Shown: in pieces, positions 1 to 10,944 of the stretch
Numbering within the stretch: the stretch's first letter is position 1
Layout of the letters: each line of letters opens with the position of its first letter
From: Entomortierella parvispora
Lineage: Eukaryota; Mortierellomycota; Mortierellomycetes; Mortierellales; Mortierellaceae
Length of the DNA stretch: 64,000 bases
NCBI GenBank assembly: GCA_963573315.1
Contig: OY752145.1
Span: forward strand, 1,426,001-1,490,000
Direction of reading: 5' to 3'
Position numbers and translations under genes: made by a program
The notes under the pieces: model-generated
Told to the model about the DNA's origin: nothing
Databases searched by the model: none
The model's input: the letters and a program-made list of their open reading frames with translations, nothing else

Positions 1-714
1 CGAAAACGTGAGCGACTCCAACTGCGGACAACGAGCGGCCAAATCGAGGCAGGACGAAAAAGTTAGGCCTTCCAAGCTTATAAACTCGAAGGCTCGGACA
101 CCTTGGGACAGTGTTGCGTCCCCTATGGATGGGTTTCCTTGACTGCGAGTGTAAACAACCTTGCTCGACTCGAGGCGGAACTTTAGGAGCAGGTGGCAAG
201 CCGTGAGAAAGTGAAGAAGAGTCGACCATTCGACAATCGTATCGCTCAAAGAGAAATCCTGCACCTGAGGAGCGATTTTTGCAAGATCCTTTAGATAGCC
301 AAAGTTTTCACTCGTCCCACAATTATTGAGCTGCAGTTCTTGGATTTCGGGATTATTAGCCACGAATTGTCGTAACCAGCGCCAATTCCGAGGATAGAAT
401 CTGAGGGACAGGGATTTGAGCCTAGTAATTCCAGCCAGCATATCCCCGTCGTTCAATCGGCCGGCTAAAAACTGAATGGTCATATTCCGTACCAAGCCAC
501 CATGAGTGCGGATCACGTCAGGGTGGACCTTGACGGTGCCGAATAGCTCCCGTACGCCTGTGATGAGTACCGTAAAGCTAAGGGTATGCATCAGCAGAGG
601 AATAAAGGCAGCATACCAACTCTTGGAAACGCGACAGCAGACGAGGAGTTGATCGTCCCGGCGATAGTCGAAGTTTTGGGCGATGAGGTGCAGAATCTCT
701 GGAGGAATGTCCAT
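1..714 (-). CDS. F-box/leucine-rich-repeat protein, C-terminus cut by window edge
   Basis: The frame is open from the ATG at 714 to base 1 (238 codons), so the 3' end lies outside the window. It begins MDIPPEILHLIAQNF and continues with LLVCCRVSKSWYAAFIPLL, the usual F-box pattern of a PPEIL start followed by a V-C-RVS-SW core. After about residue 80 come leucine-spaced segments (LKSLSLRFYP, IQELQLNNCG, QLESLTFS) typical of degenerate LRRs. Proteins of this family act as substrate receptors of SCF ubiquitin ligases: the F-box binds Skp1 and the LRRs bind the target. The target cannot be inferred. It lies head-to-tail with a second F-box/LRR gene on the same strand, 181 bp upstream, so the pair may be an old duplication. 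No intron is seen in the visible part. Confidence 0.8.
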   Translation of the reverse strand, partial: MDIPPEILHLIAQNFDYRRDDQLLVCCRVSKSWYAAFIPLLMHTLSFTVLITGVRELFGTVKVHPDVIRTHGGLVRNMTIQFLAGRLNDGDMLAGITRLKSLSLRFYPRNWRWLRQFVANNPEIQELQLNNCGTSENFGYLKDLAKIAPQVQDFSLSDTIVEWSTLLHFLTACHLLLKFRLESSKVVYTRSQGNPSIGDATLSQGVRAFEFISLEGLTFSSCLDLAARCPQLESLTFS

Positions 715-826
715 TTTCGAGAGGGCAAGATGACGTGAAGTGACCTGGTTGACTCGAGCATGGAGACAAATGCATGATGCATGCATGGAGTGCATCTTTT
801 GAAAGCTAAGCCATCAAATCGAAAAT

Positions 827-862
827 GTGAAATTGGTGAAATTGGTGAAATTGGTGAAATTG
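827..862. repeat. Four perfect copies of the 9-mer GTGAAATTG
   Basis: GTGAAATTG is repeated four times without a mismatch, followed by GTGGCA and a T run. It lies in the 181-bp gap between the two F-box genes, so it is in the promoter of the edge gene and just past the stop of the other. It looks like a short minisatellite. Confidence 0.85.
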
Positions 863-895
863 GTGGCATTTTTTTTTTTATTCTTGAACCATGAG

Positions 896-2791
896 TTATC
901 CGAACGGCAGCATGCCTCCAGGGAATCCCCATCCCTCTTCCTCGCCTCCTTCGCCGTCTTGATCATCCTCACCACTGAGCTGGAAAGAGATCTCAAGACC
1001 CGAGCGCAATGTCGCTGTCATCATTTCTGGCAGAGGCTCGTCATCGTCATTATCGACTTGGGTGTTGCTGTCTTCGTTGCTGTGTCCGTCTTCGTCCTGT
1101 ACTAATAAGACAGGACCACAGGAGGCCTTAGTAACAGCGGGTGGTGATTGTGATCTCCTCCGCTTGGTCGACTTGGGTCTAGCAACCGCAGTGTCTTGCA
1201 AGCTTTCCACGTCATCGACATGGTCGCACTCTGTATCCAGTTCTTTACTCTCCGCCCAATTGCCGTCCTTGTTGTCGACCTCGTCTTTGCGACTTTTTCT
1301 CTTGCCTAGCTGAACACCCCGAAATTCCGAAAACAAAGGTCGGACACCCGCATGGTCTTCCATCGCCTTCAAGATTGCGTTCTGTTCCTTCTTCGAGATG
1401 GGCGGGATGACATCGCTACTCCTGAATTCAAACTTTTTCAGTTTTGGAAACAGATTCCCAATCGTCACCATGTCCTGCCAAGGTATAGGATTCTTCAGCT
1501 TTGTCAGATCCAACGTTTCCAGGTGCCTGAGTTGCCTCAGGAACGGCTCGCCGACTTCGAGCAGCTTAAGCGAAAATCCATGGGCCGTCATTTGAAGAGA
1601 TTCCAGTCGTTTGAGTAATGATAATTGATGGTACATGTTTGGTAGCAGGGATGAGGCCAAGGAGGCCTCTACAGAATAAGAGGCGTGGATGCCCGAGATG
1701 TCCAGGTACCGCAATTGGTCACAAACCCAAGGCCGAGTCGTTGGATTCTCAAAGATCAAGAGAAGGACCCCGTCACAAAAGGACAAGTCCAGGTGCATGA
1801 GTCGAGGGCAGGCCTGGACCACGGCTCCAATGCTAACATGGGTGATGTTTGAACAAAACGGCAACTTGAGGGACTCGAGCTGAGGACAGAATCCGGCCAC
1901 GAGCGCAATATCCGCATCATGTACATCTGTCATACCCAGATGCAAGGTCCGCAGGTGAGATGAAACCCGAAGGAGGGCCTGGAAACCACTTGATTTAAGA
2001 CTCAAACAAAAATGAAAGTCGAGATGTTCCAACCTTTGACAGTGGGTCGAGATCCCGATCAGGGCTTTGGCCGTCAAGTACTGGTGCATGGTCACCGACA
2101 GTTGACGCAGGTTTGGCAAGGCCTTTGTAAACTCGACCAGCTCTTCGTCGTCAAACAGGGCATGGATACAATCAATCTTGTCGAGTTTTGGTTGAGCCTG
2201 CGCGATGGCCCGGAGAATATTTCCTGAAAAGTCATGTCCAGCTAATTGATGAAGGTCCGGGCAGGCGGTCAAGAGTGCGCTCAAGTCCTCAGGCTCCCAA
2301 CTGAGGATATCGGTATCAAACTGCTTGAGCTTGTGGGAATGAGCTGCGATTGTGAGTGTGATGATTCGGCTCCTGATCTCTCGGGGTACCTGCACTTGAA
2401 GACGTTCGAGGTTTGGGCAGCGTGAAAGGATATTGGAGAGTTGGCGTTCGATTTGAACTAGATCAGGCTCTGGGATAATTCGGGTCGAGGGAGAGAGCTC
2501 AAGGGCGAGAGCCTTAAGAAGAGATCCTCGACGGTCGAGAACGGGCCAGAGTGAGGAAAGGTCGAGGATGTACCAATCTTTGGGAATGACCAACTGGCGC
2601 CAGAGAATCTGCATGCTGTGATGATGCCAGTTCCGACTGACTTGAGCAGCCGTCTTGAGTGTGTCTGGGTCGAGCATGCTGATTATAATGTACACAATCT
2701 CTGGGATGGCGAGCACTTTTTGGGATGGAAGCTCATCCATCGTGAGGAATCCCTTTGAGCTACGATTAGGTTGCCTTTCTGTCTGCTGCAT
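896..2791 (-). CDS. F-box/leucine-rich-repeat protein
   Basis: This is a single-exon gene of 631 residues from the first in-frame ATG (2791). A second ATG at 2740 would give 614 residues and places the F-box nearer the N-terminus, as is common in this family. The F-box is VLAIPEIVYIIISMLDP followed by TAAQVSRNWHHHSMQILWRQL. Regular LRRs follow over about residues 100-430 (LRQLSVTMHQY, LEHLDFHFCLSLKSS, LRTLHLGMTDVHDADI, LESLKLPFCSNITHVSI, LMHLDLSFCDGV), the cysteine-containing type found in FBXL proteins. The tail is charged: a basic KSTKRRRSQSPP patch that may be a nuclear localisation signal, then a very acidic C-terminus rich in D, E and G. The inferred role is a substrate adaptor of an SCF ubiquitin ligase. 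The target is unknown. Confidence 0.85.
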   Translation of the reverse strand: MQQTERQPNRSSKGFLTMDELPSQKVLAIPEIVYIIISMLDPDTLKTAAQVSRNWHHHSMQILWRQLVIPKDWYILDLSSLWPVLDRRGSLLKALALELSPSTRIIPEPDLVQIERQLSNILSRCPNLERLQVQVPREIRSRIITLTIAAHSHKLKQFDTDILSWEPEDLSALLTACPDLHQLAGHDFSGNILRAIAQAQPKLDKIDCIHALFDDEELVEFTKALPNLRQLSVTMHQYLTAKALIGISTHCQRLEHLDFHFCLSLKSSGFQALLRVSSHLRTLHLGMTDVHDADIALVAGFCPQLESLKLPFCSNITHVSIGAVVQACPRLMHLDLSFCDGVLLLIFENPTTRPWVCDQLRYLDISGIHASYSVEASLASSLLPNMYHQLSLLKRLESLQMTAHGFSLKLLEVGEPFLRQLRHLETLDLTKLKNPIPWQDMVTIGNLFPKLKKFEFRSSDVIPPISKKEQNAILKAMEDHAGVRPLFSEFRGVQLGKRKSRKDEVDNKDGNWAESKELDTECDHVDDVESLQDTAVARPKSTKRRRSQSPPAVTKASCGPVLLVQDEDGHSNEDSNTQVDNDDDEPLPEMMTATLRSGLEISFQLSGEDDQDGEGGEEEGWGFPGGMLPFG

Positions 2792-3479
2792 GAGGGATGG
2801 GGAGAAGGAATGAACGCGCGGGAAAAAAAAATTAGGAAACGGAGAAAATAAAAAGAATGAGCAGCAGAGACGGGCGATGAGAAAGGGCAAGCAAAGATTG
2901 TGGTCCAGGGCGGGCACGAAGGTTGTGGGTTGGTTGTGGAGAAGAAAAAGGTGGAGGGAGCTCCTGCTCGTCCCTTTTTATCCTTTTATCGAACAAATCC
3001 CAGAGCCTTCAACGCGTCTCTCTTCCGGACAGCAAGACAAATTGACTGTTGCTCTGAATCACTGACCCTCCTTCTCAGTAAGAAACACCCATAAAATATT
3101 CTGGGTGCCAAGCCGGGTCACGCAAATAACAGGACGACAGCACCGAACCATTTGAGAAAGGCACATGGGGAGGGGAAGGAGAGTTAGAAGGAGGCGCCAA
3201 GTCGGCACAGTTTGACAGGCCTCTCATGTGCAGAAATAAAACACACGGGTGGCCAAAAAATGGCATTTGAATCTTCGTTTGAATCTTTGGCCCTGAGCCG
3301 AAGATCACTGAGCTCACCCAGTCGCGGCCCACAGCTAATCCTCAACCTTGAGCCCCTCCAGCTCGTCCTGAAAGCCCCAATCAATTATGCCAATACCCAT
3401 AGCATTTATCGGTCTTTATTTCCGTCACCATCTAGGTCCAAACTACAACAAAAAAAACTGGGACCTCCATCTAATTGGT
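2792..3479. other. Intergenic region with promoter of the F-box/LRR gene
   Basis: This gap lies between the F-box gene start and the stop of the coiled-coil gene, both on the minus strand. It must hold the F-box promoter and the coiled-coil gene's 3' UTR. I see no gene, tRNA or clear TATA box here. Confidence 0.6.
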
Positions 3480-5951
3480 TTATCGGTTCAACATCCTTCT
3501 CACATCTGCCTTCAACTGATCCGACTCACTCAATGCCTGGTCTACGGATTTGGCCACAGTCGAGATACTAGAGTTTGCCCTTGTCTGAGCTTCTTGGCTA
3601 GCTATAGTTACCACCGCGTTAGGGACTCCCGCCGCCAGAGCCTGGCTTCGCGCGGTGCCAATGGCCGAGGCCGCCATATTCTTTGACCGAATTGAGGTCT
3701 TGGAAACGGCCGTACTACCCATCGCACCGACTCCGGTCAAATTGGCGGGTAATCCTGCTGCAATGGGGGTGCGCAAGGTTTGTGCTGCATGGAGTCTAGA
3801 GGAGGGTGTCGATGGTCCAGAAGATGATCCTGAACGACCAATGCCTACACTACCGATCAGCGAGCTCGCAATCGATGCTACTGATGAAGAAGTAGATGCA
3901 GTAGCCGCAGACGAGGTGTTGCTGCTGCTCGCCGATCGACTCAAGAAGGGCTTGACAGAAGAAGCGAGATCAGCGTTCGAGGAGATGGTAGGCATAGAAC
4001 CTGTAGACGAGGACCGCATCTTGTTGTCAAGTATATGTTGCTTCAAGGCCGAGGGAGTTATAGGTTGATCTGCGGCTGAAACGTTTCCATGACTTGTAGC
4101 GACTGCAAGGGAGGCTCGATTGTGAACACTAGATCGAGGCGATGGACCGGCGCTGCCAGGGTTTGCAGATGCGACCTCAAAAAGAAGATCCGAGCTCACC
4201 CCTGTGGTTACGGCCTCGTGCAGGTCGTTGGCAGACTTTCGCCACTTGTCTTCCCAGTACACAGAAACGCGTCTCCACTTCTCGATCTGGTTCTGGAGCT
4301 CGAGCTTCATGAAGTCCTTCTCCATTCTTAATTTCCTGTTCCAATCCTGAGCCTTAAACTTGTCGCCGCGCTCTTTCTCTATTTGCTTGTTTTGCTCTTC
4401 TTGGATCTTCTCCAACAAGATTCGGAACTCGGAACGCAAGGTGGTGACCGTTGGGGACTTGATAGGGTCGTTGTTGTTGAATGACTTGATACCCAGGAGC
4501 ATTGTCCGGTAGTGGGTCAATTGAGCCTGCAATTCGTTTGTCTGGCGCTTGAGAGCGTTAGCAAGGGCCTTGGCGCCCATTGCTTGGACCTGAATATCCA
4601 TAAAGTGCTGCACAACCGTGTTGTAGTCAAAGAGGACAGACTCCAGCTCTCGACGAATTGTCTTGAGCAATCCGCCGTCCACCTTGGCGGCTGCGAGTTG
4701 CTTCTGAGTAGTGACAAGGACGCGATCCTTGGCATCGAAGCGAGCCTTAACAACCTGAAGCTCACGATCTAGTTTGTCATTCTTCTCAAGCAATTCCTTG
4801 TGCAAGGCCTGGTATTTTGTGGACTCGATCCTCGCCCTGTCCAATGATCCCTCCGCGGCCGCCAGTTTGTCTTGCAGATCATACTTCTTTGCCTCGAGAC
4901 TCTCGGCCTGAGCCTCAGAGTTGGTGAGAGCCACACGGACATCATGCAAGGTGACCTCAAAGGCCTCGATACGGCGCTGGAGAAGCGAGCACTCGACCTT
5001 GGACATGTCAATCTCGTTTTTCAACTTGTTGTTCTCTTTGACGAGCTCCTCCTTGGACAAGGTCGAGACGTCGACTGTGGCCGAGTTGGAGCTATAATCG
5101 CCACCAGAGCCCATAGTATCTTTGACTATCGCCGCCAAACGAGAACGATCCGACTCCAACGAGCTGACTTGGTCCATCAATCGCTTACGCTCCTTATCCG
5201 GTCTGGCGCCGTCCAAACCTTGGGCACTTGCGAGCAATGATGAAGTCGAAGTCGAAAGGATCGAGTATTGGGCAGCCTTGAGGCGAAGTCTGTTCTTGAG
5301 GGCCTTGACCTTGTCCGCCTTCTGGGCCCAAATATCCCTCTCACGATCCAGCTGATTGAATTTCTGCTCGATCCTCTTCTTTTCGCCTTCAGTCTCCTCC
5401 AACATGAGCTTGAGAAGCTCCCTTTCTGCCTCAGATTCCTCAAGCTGATTCATCAGGGCCTTTTTTTCCTTTGCTGGGTCCCTGACCTTGAGCGTCAATT
5501 CTTTGTTGGCCTTCTCGAGGGTTCCAATCTTTTCTTGGGTCTCCTTCTCCAACTCGGCTCTAGCAGCCTCAGATTCCGTCAGCTGGGCCTTCATTCGCTT
5601 ATTTTCTTGCTCGACCAGGTTCAGTTTCGCATCCTGAATTCGTTTCTCGGCCATGACACGCTCCCAGTCTTGCATGATCTGCTCCCACTCATCGCTTTCG
5701 CGCACCTGGGGGGAATAAGATGACAATCGCTGGTGCAACTTCCGGGTCACGGGCAGGTCATCGACAGCATCCTGGAGTTCGTTCTCGTCGAGGTCTTCTC
5801 CATCACGGAAGGAGAATTTGGCGTCGCCATCGACGGGTGTTACTGGCATAGATGGTGGTGTGGGCGAAGCATTGTTGCCATGCGTGAGGATATCATTGCC
5901 AATGGCAGTGATTTCGTCCGCCGTGGTTGCCTCTGGCGTCTCAACAGCCAT
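3480..5951 (-). CDS. Long coiled-coil protein, function unknown
   Basis: This single-exon gene encodes 823 residues. The first 85 or so are acidic and Pro/Thr-rich. From about residue 90 to 400 the sequence is almost continuous heptad-type coiled coil, dense in E, K, L, Q and A (for example KELTLKVRDPAKEKKALM). A less regular helical part follows up to about residue 600, with a conserved-looking aromatic patch, KWRRVSVYWEDKWRKSANDL. The last 220 residues are Ser/Thr/Ala-rich and probably disordered, ending in a short helix (KADVRRMLNR). There is no CAP-Gly, kinesin motor or other domain that I recognise. A scaffold or cytoskeleton/vesicle-tethering role would fit such a layout, but that is only inference. 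I cannot name an orthologue. The start is the first ATG of the open frame. Confidence 0.8.
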   Translation of the reverse strand: MAVETPEATTADEITAIGNDILTHGNNASPTPPSMPVTPVDGDAKFSFRDGEDLDENELQDAVDDLPVTRKLHQRLSSYSPQVRESDEWEQIMQDWERVMAEKRIQDAKLNLVEQENKRMKAQLTESEAARAELEKETQEKIGTLEKANKELTLKVRDPAKEKKALMNQLEESEAERELLKLMLEETEGEKKRIEQKFNQLDRERDIWAQKADKVKALKNRLRLKAAQYSILSTSTSSLLASAQGLDGARPDKERKRLMDQVSSLESDRSRLAAIVKDTMGSGGDYSSNSATVDVSTLSKEELVKENNKLKNEIDMSKVECSLLQRRIEAFEVTLHDVRVALTNSEAQAESLEAKKYDLQDKLAAAEGSLDRARIESTKYQALHKELLEKNDKLDRELQVVKARFDAKDRVLVTTQKQLAAAKVDGGLLKTIRRELESVLFDYNTVVQHFMDIQVQAMGAKALANALKRQTNELQAQLTHYRTMLLGIKSFNNNDPIKSPTVTTLRSEFRILLEKIQEEQNKQIEKERGDKFKAQDWNRKLRMEKDFMKLELQNQIEKWRRVSVYWEDKWRKSANDLHEAVTTGVSSDLLFEVASANPGSAGPSPRSSVHNRASLAVATSHGNVSAADQPITPSALKQHILDNKMRSSSTGSMPTISSNADLASSVKPFLSRSASSSNTSSAATASTSSSVASIASSLIGSVGIGRSGSSSGPSTPSSRLHAAQTLRTPIAAGLPANLTGVGAMGSTAVSKTSIRSKNMAASAIGTARSQALAAGVPNAVVTIASQEAQTRANSSISTVAKSVDQALSESDQLKADVRRMLNR

Positions 5952-7006
5952 GACTCTTGGGATGGTTTAACAAGAACTAGTATGGAAAGGAGGAAGGAAG
6001 GTCTATTAGCATGTGCTCTCTTCCTTTCTCTCTCCCAAAAGACCACATCAGAGAGAATAAGAGGGAACGACTTTTTTCCAGCGCCTTGATTGCATGCTTC
6101 CATCGTCACTTCATCATTGCGCGTGGTGCCTGAGTTGGGTGAAACCATCCTCGAACGGTGCGCGCGTCGTGAGGACGTGCCAGGAACGCTGCTGTTACAT
6201 TAGGCCTATGAGGTGGGGATGGTCAAGATTGCCTCCTTGTTCCCTTGCTCATTCCTCGAGATGAAGTCTCTTTTTTACGCATGCTCACATGAACCGTGAG
6301 CTCGACCATTCTTCTCCCGGGTTCCAAATGATTTCATCCAAAGGTCATCATCTCCAAGGGATGGCTTTACCTGTGGAGGGAGTAAAGAGCTTTCTGCGGC
6401 CAAAGTGGGAAGTCCTGTCGCCTCTGAGCACAGCAGATGGGGGAGATGAGAGGATGGAGAACAGGGGATGATGATGAAAGCACAATGGGGCGATGAGGAG
6501 AGAAGGGGGGAGAAAAAAAAACAAAAAAGTGGACTGTGGTGGTTCAGAGGCGAGAGCACGACGGTGTCGCAAAATAAAGGTGGGTGGCACTAAGGTTCCT
6601 TGTGTTCGCTTCTGTTTCCTTTGATTCTCTCTTCTTTTGTTTCTTCTTGCTCCTTCTTCTTTGTTGCCCTCACTTCTTAAAGGTCTCTGTCCTTCAATTG
6701 ATTGCACAAGACCTTTTAACCTCGGTTATCACCATAGTTGCACCCGTAATGCAATGAAACGGGTTCCTTGGAGGTGACCGGTCCTGAACCCCTCGTTTTG
6801 TCAAAGGCGGCACAGCAGCGCTACAGGACCAACAATGGGCGACTCCTTTGACTCAACACACTGCCATGAAACAAAGATCTCTCTTCCTTCGATATTCTGT
6901 ACCACCACCAGTCTCTCCCGCGCCCCGTTCGCAGACAAGGTGCTTTCTTTCTTTCTTTCTCCCTCCACAAGCACGCGCTGTTTGTGTTTTTGTGCTCGGC
7001 TGATAT

Positions 7007-7039
<33 letters not shown>

Positions 7040-7205
7040 CGAAGCTACGAAGTGCGTACTGTACGGACATGACAACGTTGCAGCAACTCATAGGACATCA
7101 AACTGTCCGTTATCTGACAAGTTTTCGCTTTGGAAATGGATATTTATTATGAATATCTCGTAAAATTTAAAAAAGGTATAATATCCACGTAGGAGGCCAG
7201 ATCAT
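5952..7205. other. Intergenic region between coiled-coil gene and OPT1
   Basis: This 1.25-kb stretch holds the coiled-coil gene promoter and the 3' UTR of OPT1. A minus-strand AATAAA at 7143-7148, about 60 bases past the OPT1 stop, is a likely poly(A) signal. Pyrimidine-rich tracts around 6600-6660 are the only other structure noted. No gene is seen. Confidence 0.55.
7008..7037. repeat. Homopolymer run of 30 A
   Basis: An uninterrupted A run lies about 170 bp beyond the OPT1 stop. There is no flanking target-site duplication or coding remnant that would mark it as a retrotransposon tail. Confidence 0.85.
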
Positions 7206-9479
7206 CTAGGCCTTGGGAAGGACGGGAGCGGGGATCAGAGGCTTGCCTTCGAGAGGGCACAGGTCACCGCGGGTACCCCACCAAGGGACCATATCTTTAT
7301 CACGGATCGTGAAGATGAAGAACGACAATAAGACCATGAAGGCAACACCAGAGTCAAAGGCTGCGGACATGACATAGGTGTAGCGGAGGTGCCATTGAGG
7401 ATGGTAACGGCGAGCGTAGAACTGGAAGGCGAAACCGAGAGCCAACCAGTTGGTATAATGGTAAGCCTGTGCGGGTGGCATCATACCGGTGGCAGCCAGC
7501 AAAACGGGGATGTGGATGAAATCCAACCAGGTGTTGGGGAATCTCTTCTTGAGGAAGTAGAAAGGGATGGGCAACAAGAAACCGGCAACAAAGAAGTAGT
7601 TGATGGGGTTGTAAATGGATGAGGGTCCAAACATGCGGTCGGGGGCAATGACACCCCAAATGACTGAGGCTGAGTAAAAGGTACGGGCAGATGGGCAGGA
7701 GAAGTTCTTGTTATCCAGGGTGCAGATCTTCTCCTGAGAGCTGAGTAACCAGTTGGCAGTCAACAAGTTGGTCAGACCGGCAATGACAGTTCCCAGCAAT
7801 TGAGCCCAGAACATGGCGCGAGGAGGAACCTTCATGTAATGACCGAGCTTAAGATCACCGACAAACATCAAAGCCTGGGCCATGGAGATGTAGCCGAGAG
7901 TCTTGAAGGTAACGTTGGCAATTGGACGACCAGGAAGGATGTAACCGATAACGTACTCAGTGATGATGTTAAGACCGGGTTGCTGGTTAGTAACAGCCTG
8001 AATGAGGCCGACTGGGAGGGAGAAGAATGCAGCGAGGGCAATCGCCAAGAGGACGCCCCACCAAGGGAGCTTGTAGTCCCAGACCTCGCAGGTGACAACA
8101 GCAAGAACAGTCATGATGATGAACAATGTGGCGTACCACCAGTCGGGGACTTCAGGATAAGCCTGCATGAGACGATGGTGGACATCCTCAGAGTGCTCGC
8201 GAGATTGTCTCCACTGGGCAACCAACTTGTGACGGTGGTACAACCAGGTGTGGGTAACCATGGATGAGAGACCGGCAAAACCAATACCGTAGGTCAAGGC
8301 GAAGAAGGTGGAGATACGGAGAGGACCATAAGCGGCGTACTTGACTTCGTCCAAGACCTTATCGGGAGTCATGATTTCCAAAGTGTTGTAGGGACTACCA
8401 TCGACCTTGAACAAGGCTGCAGTGAGGATAGGGTATTTCTTGGCTTCCCACAGGTTGGTGTAGTAAGCGATAGGAACCATGACCCAGGCAATGAGGAAGA
8501 AACCAATACCAATATTGACTTGAGCCCACCAAGGGATGACCAAGGGTGAAGTCAAGAAGCCAACAATGTTGTTCCAGTCCAAAGAAATGGCACCAACACC
8601 GAGACCGGAGGCACCGCCGATCTGGGAAAGAACAACACTCTTGGGGTTGATCCAGCATACCCAGGCAATGGAACTGATGACGGGGAACAGGAAACCAGGG
8701 ATCCATTGGTAGCAGAACATGGCAAAAGCCGCAACAACGAAAAACTTGTAGCGCGACCACTGACCAGGAGCCAAGTTCTCATCCTCGTGCAAGGTGTTGA
8801 ACAAGGCGACTTGAACCAAGTTGGCGGGCCAGATCATGGCAGCAGGATAGACAAGGTAACGACGGAGAACACCGGCCATACCGTATCCCAACATCTGGGT
8901 AGTGAGAATGAGGAGGAAGTTGGCAAGGAAACCGAAATCCTGCAAATAGAAGACCTTCTGAATGACGGTAATGTCGACAGCGTAGGCGGTGCCACCAGCG
9001 CAGTTGGCAGTGAGGGCAATCAAGACATGCTCTTTGACATTGAAAGGACCGGGGTTGAGGCGACCAGAGGGGAGGACGCGGGCCATGAATCGGCCAACTG
9101 GGTAAGAAACCAGCTGGATGACCAACGTGGAGATAGTCATGGGATGAGAGCGGAACCAGCTGTAGCATTCAAAGGACATGGACCGGTTTTGTGAGTAAAA
9201 CCAATCCGGCACACAGGAAGGAGCGAGGCGCAACGGTCATATCACTTACAAGAACTGGTTGAAGAAGGAGAGGAGGAATGCAAAGAAAATGGCCATGACC
9301 CAGAAACGGAAAGTCATGACAGGGAGGGAAGGATCATCCTTGTTGGAGACGATGGCGGCAACTTCGGGGATGGGAGAGTTTTCTTCTTCTTCGAGAATGA
9401 CAGACGAGCGTTCGACATCTAACTTCTCGTCGACGAACTCCTTTTCAGCAGGATACTCCTGCTTGTGTTCAGTCGACAT
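7206..9479 (-). CDS. OPT1: oligopeptide transporter (OPT family, PT clade)
   Basis: Two exons, 9250..9479 and 7206..9159, with a 90-nt intron (GTAAGT...CTACAG), give 727 residues. The splice rejoins NQF with FWFRSHP, the normal run into the first membrane segment. About 70 hydrophilic N-terminal residues carry SPIPEVAAIVSNKDDPSLP. The OPT signature NPGPFNVKEHV is near residue 112 and the second family motif, KVPPR, near residue 520. Many hydrophobic segments lie between and after them. OPT proteins are proton-coupled plasma-membrane importers of tetra- and pentapeptides and sometimes glutathione. The substrate of this copy cannot be told from sequence. It shares VAQWRQSREHSED with OPT2-OPT4 (OPT4 has VAQWKQSREHSED), which separates these four from OPT5-OPT7. 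It is the 3'-most gene of the array. A TATA box lies about 115 bp upstream of the ATG. Confidence 0.95.
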
Positions 9480-9590
9480 GGTGCGATGAGGGAGAGGAAA
9501 CGGAGGCGATGAAGGGAGGGATGGGTCAGGGAGAGCTAGGGGTGGTAGAGCTGTCAAGGACAAGGATTCAAACCTGTCAGGGAAAGGTCG

Positions 9591-9600
9591 TCCTTTTATA
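9591..9600 (-). promoter_or_regulatory. TATA box of OPT1
   Basis: The minus strand reads TATAAAAGGA, 112-121 bp upstream of the OPT1 ATG. The same element occurs at a similar place before all seven intact OPT genes, which supports it as a core promoter. Confidence 0.7.
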
Positions 9601-10864
9601 ACACTTTTTTATGTAGTTGTCTTTTCTTCTTGAGTATTCATACCATTTAGTTCACTTCAATGACAGCTGGTTAGTCCTATGGGACAAGTGAACGGCGTCA
9701 GTGGATAGTAAATGTTCCCTGGAAGCAACTTTGAACAGAAAAAAAAGTACAAATCTACCCAGGAAGCTCTTCACAGAGTGAGGTGAGTTTGTTTTTTACC
9801 TTTTTTTTTTTTTTTTGTGGGAACAATGGAAGACAATCGCGACGAGAAGCATAGACAAGCGCGACTTCCTCTTTGAAAGGTATAATATTTTAGATTTGAA
9901 CCAAACAAAGAGCAAACAAACAGCTGTCTCTGTTAGCAAGACCGAATCGATCAATTGAAAGAGACCCGAGATGACTACAATAATCGGAGGAAGCCCGCCA
10001 CCTCGTCCACCTCGTCGATATTCTCCGGGAAAGAAAGGGGAGGAGGAGGAGAAAAGGAAGACGCGTGTGCGCGTGAGCAAGGACAACCTATTAACCAATC
10101 ACCAGCAGATACCGAGCAACGGCTTTTGGAATCTTCGACGAAATCTTTTCACCTGATTTTGATTTGTGTTTTGCTCCCAGAACATACCCCTCGAAAAGAC
10201 CCTTTGCAAGAGCAAGCACTGGAGCAAAGTACCAAATGGCACCTTCCCGTCTTTCCATCCTCGCCAACACTCTTGTTTTGACTTTTTTTTTATGCTCTCT
10301 CTCCCATCGAGCACGGCATCTTGACCATCTTTGTCCGAATGAGCACACCAACAAGTCAGAGTCAACATTACTAAGGAAAACACCTTGTCCAGCACATAGA
10401 GTTTAGGGCCATTGGACCAGTCCGAATGACTGGCCCATTTACGTTCTGGATCGATTTGAGGATGCCCATTCACTGTTTCGTCGGACCAAAGCGCGCACCC
10501 TCGTCATATCCGTCCTCGTTAATCTGTTTTAACAGAAACTTTCATCTCGGCACTACCCTCGTTCCCTCCTTTCTGCTTGTTTTGACCCTTCTCCATTCTC
10601 CATGAGGTCGCCATGACCAATAGAAAACGCTACAAGGTCATTTGTTTTTCCCTTAACTTGGTTGTGCTGAGAAACAAGTTTTGGTCACTGTTACTCAACG
10701 GGTTTTGGTGGGGAATAAAAACGATGAGGATCTTGTCTTCCCTCTTGACTACGAGGTAAAGCCAAGATACTCTGTGTTCCTTGTCCTGTTCCTTAGCCTC
10801 GGTTGGGCCGAATACAGGACAATGGTACTCTCAACAGCACAAATACACTTTGTGGGGGTTGGGC

Positions 10865-10944
<80 letters not shown>

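Noticed and set aside
3480-5951. Coiled-coil gene as dynactin p150 or a CLIP protein
   Set aside because: There is no CAP-Gly domain at the N-terminus, and the coiled-coil pattern alone is not specific.
7008-7037. A30 run as a retrotransposon or retrocopy tail
   Set aside because: There is no coding remnant upstream and no target-site duplication, and all nearby OPT copies keep their intron, which argues against retroposition.
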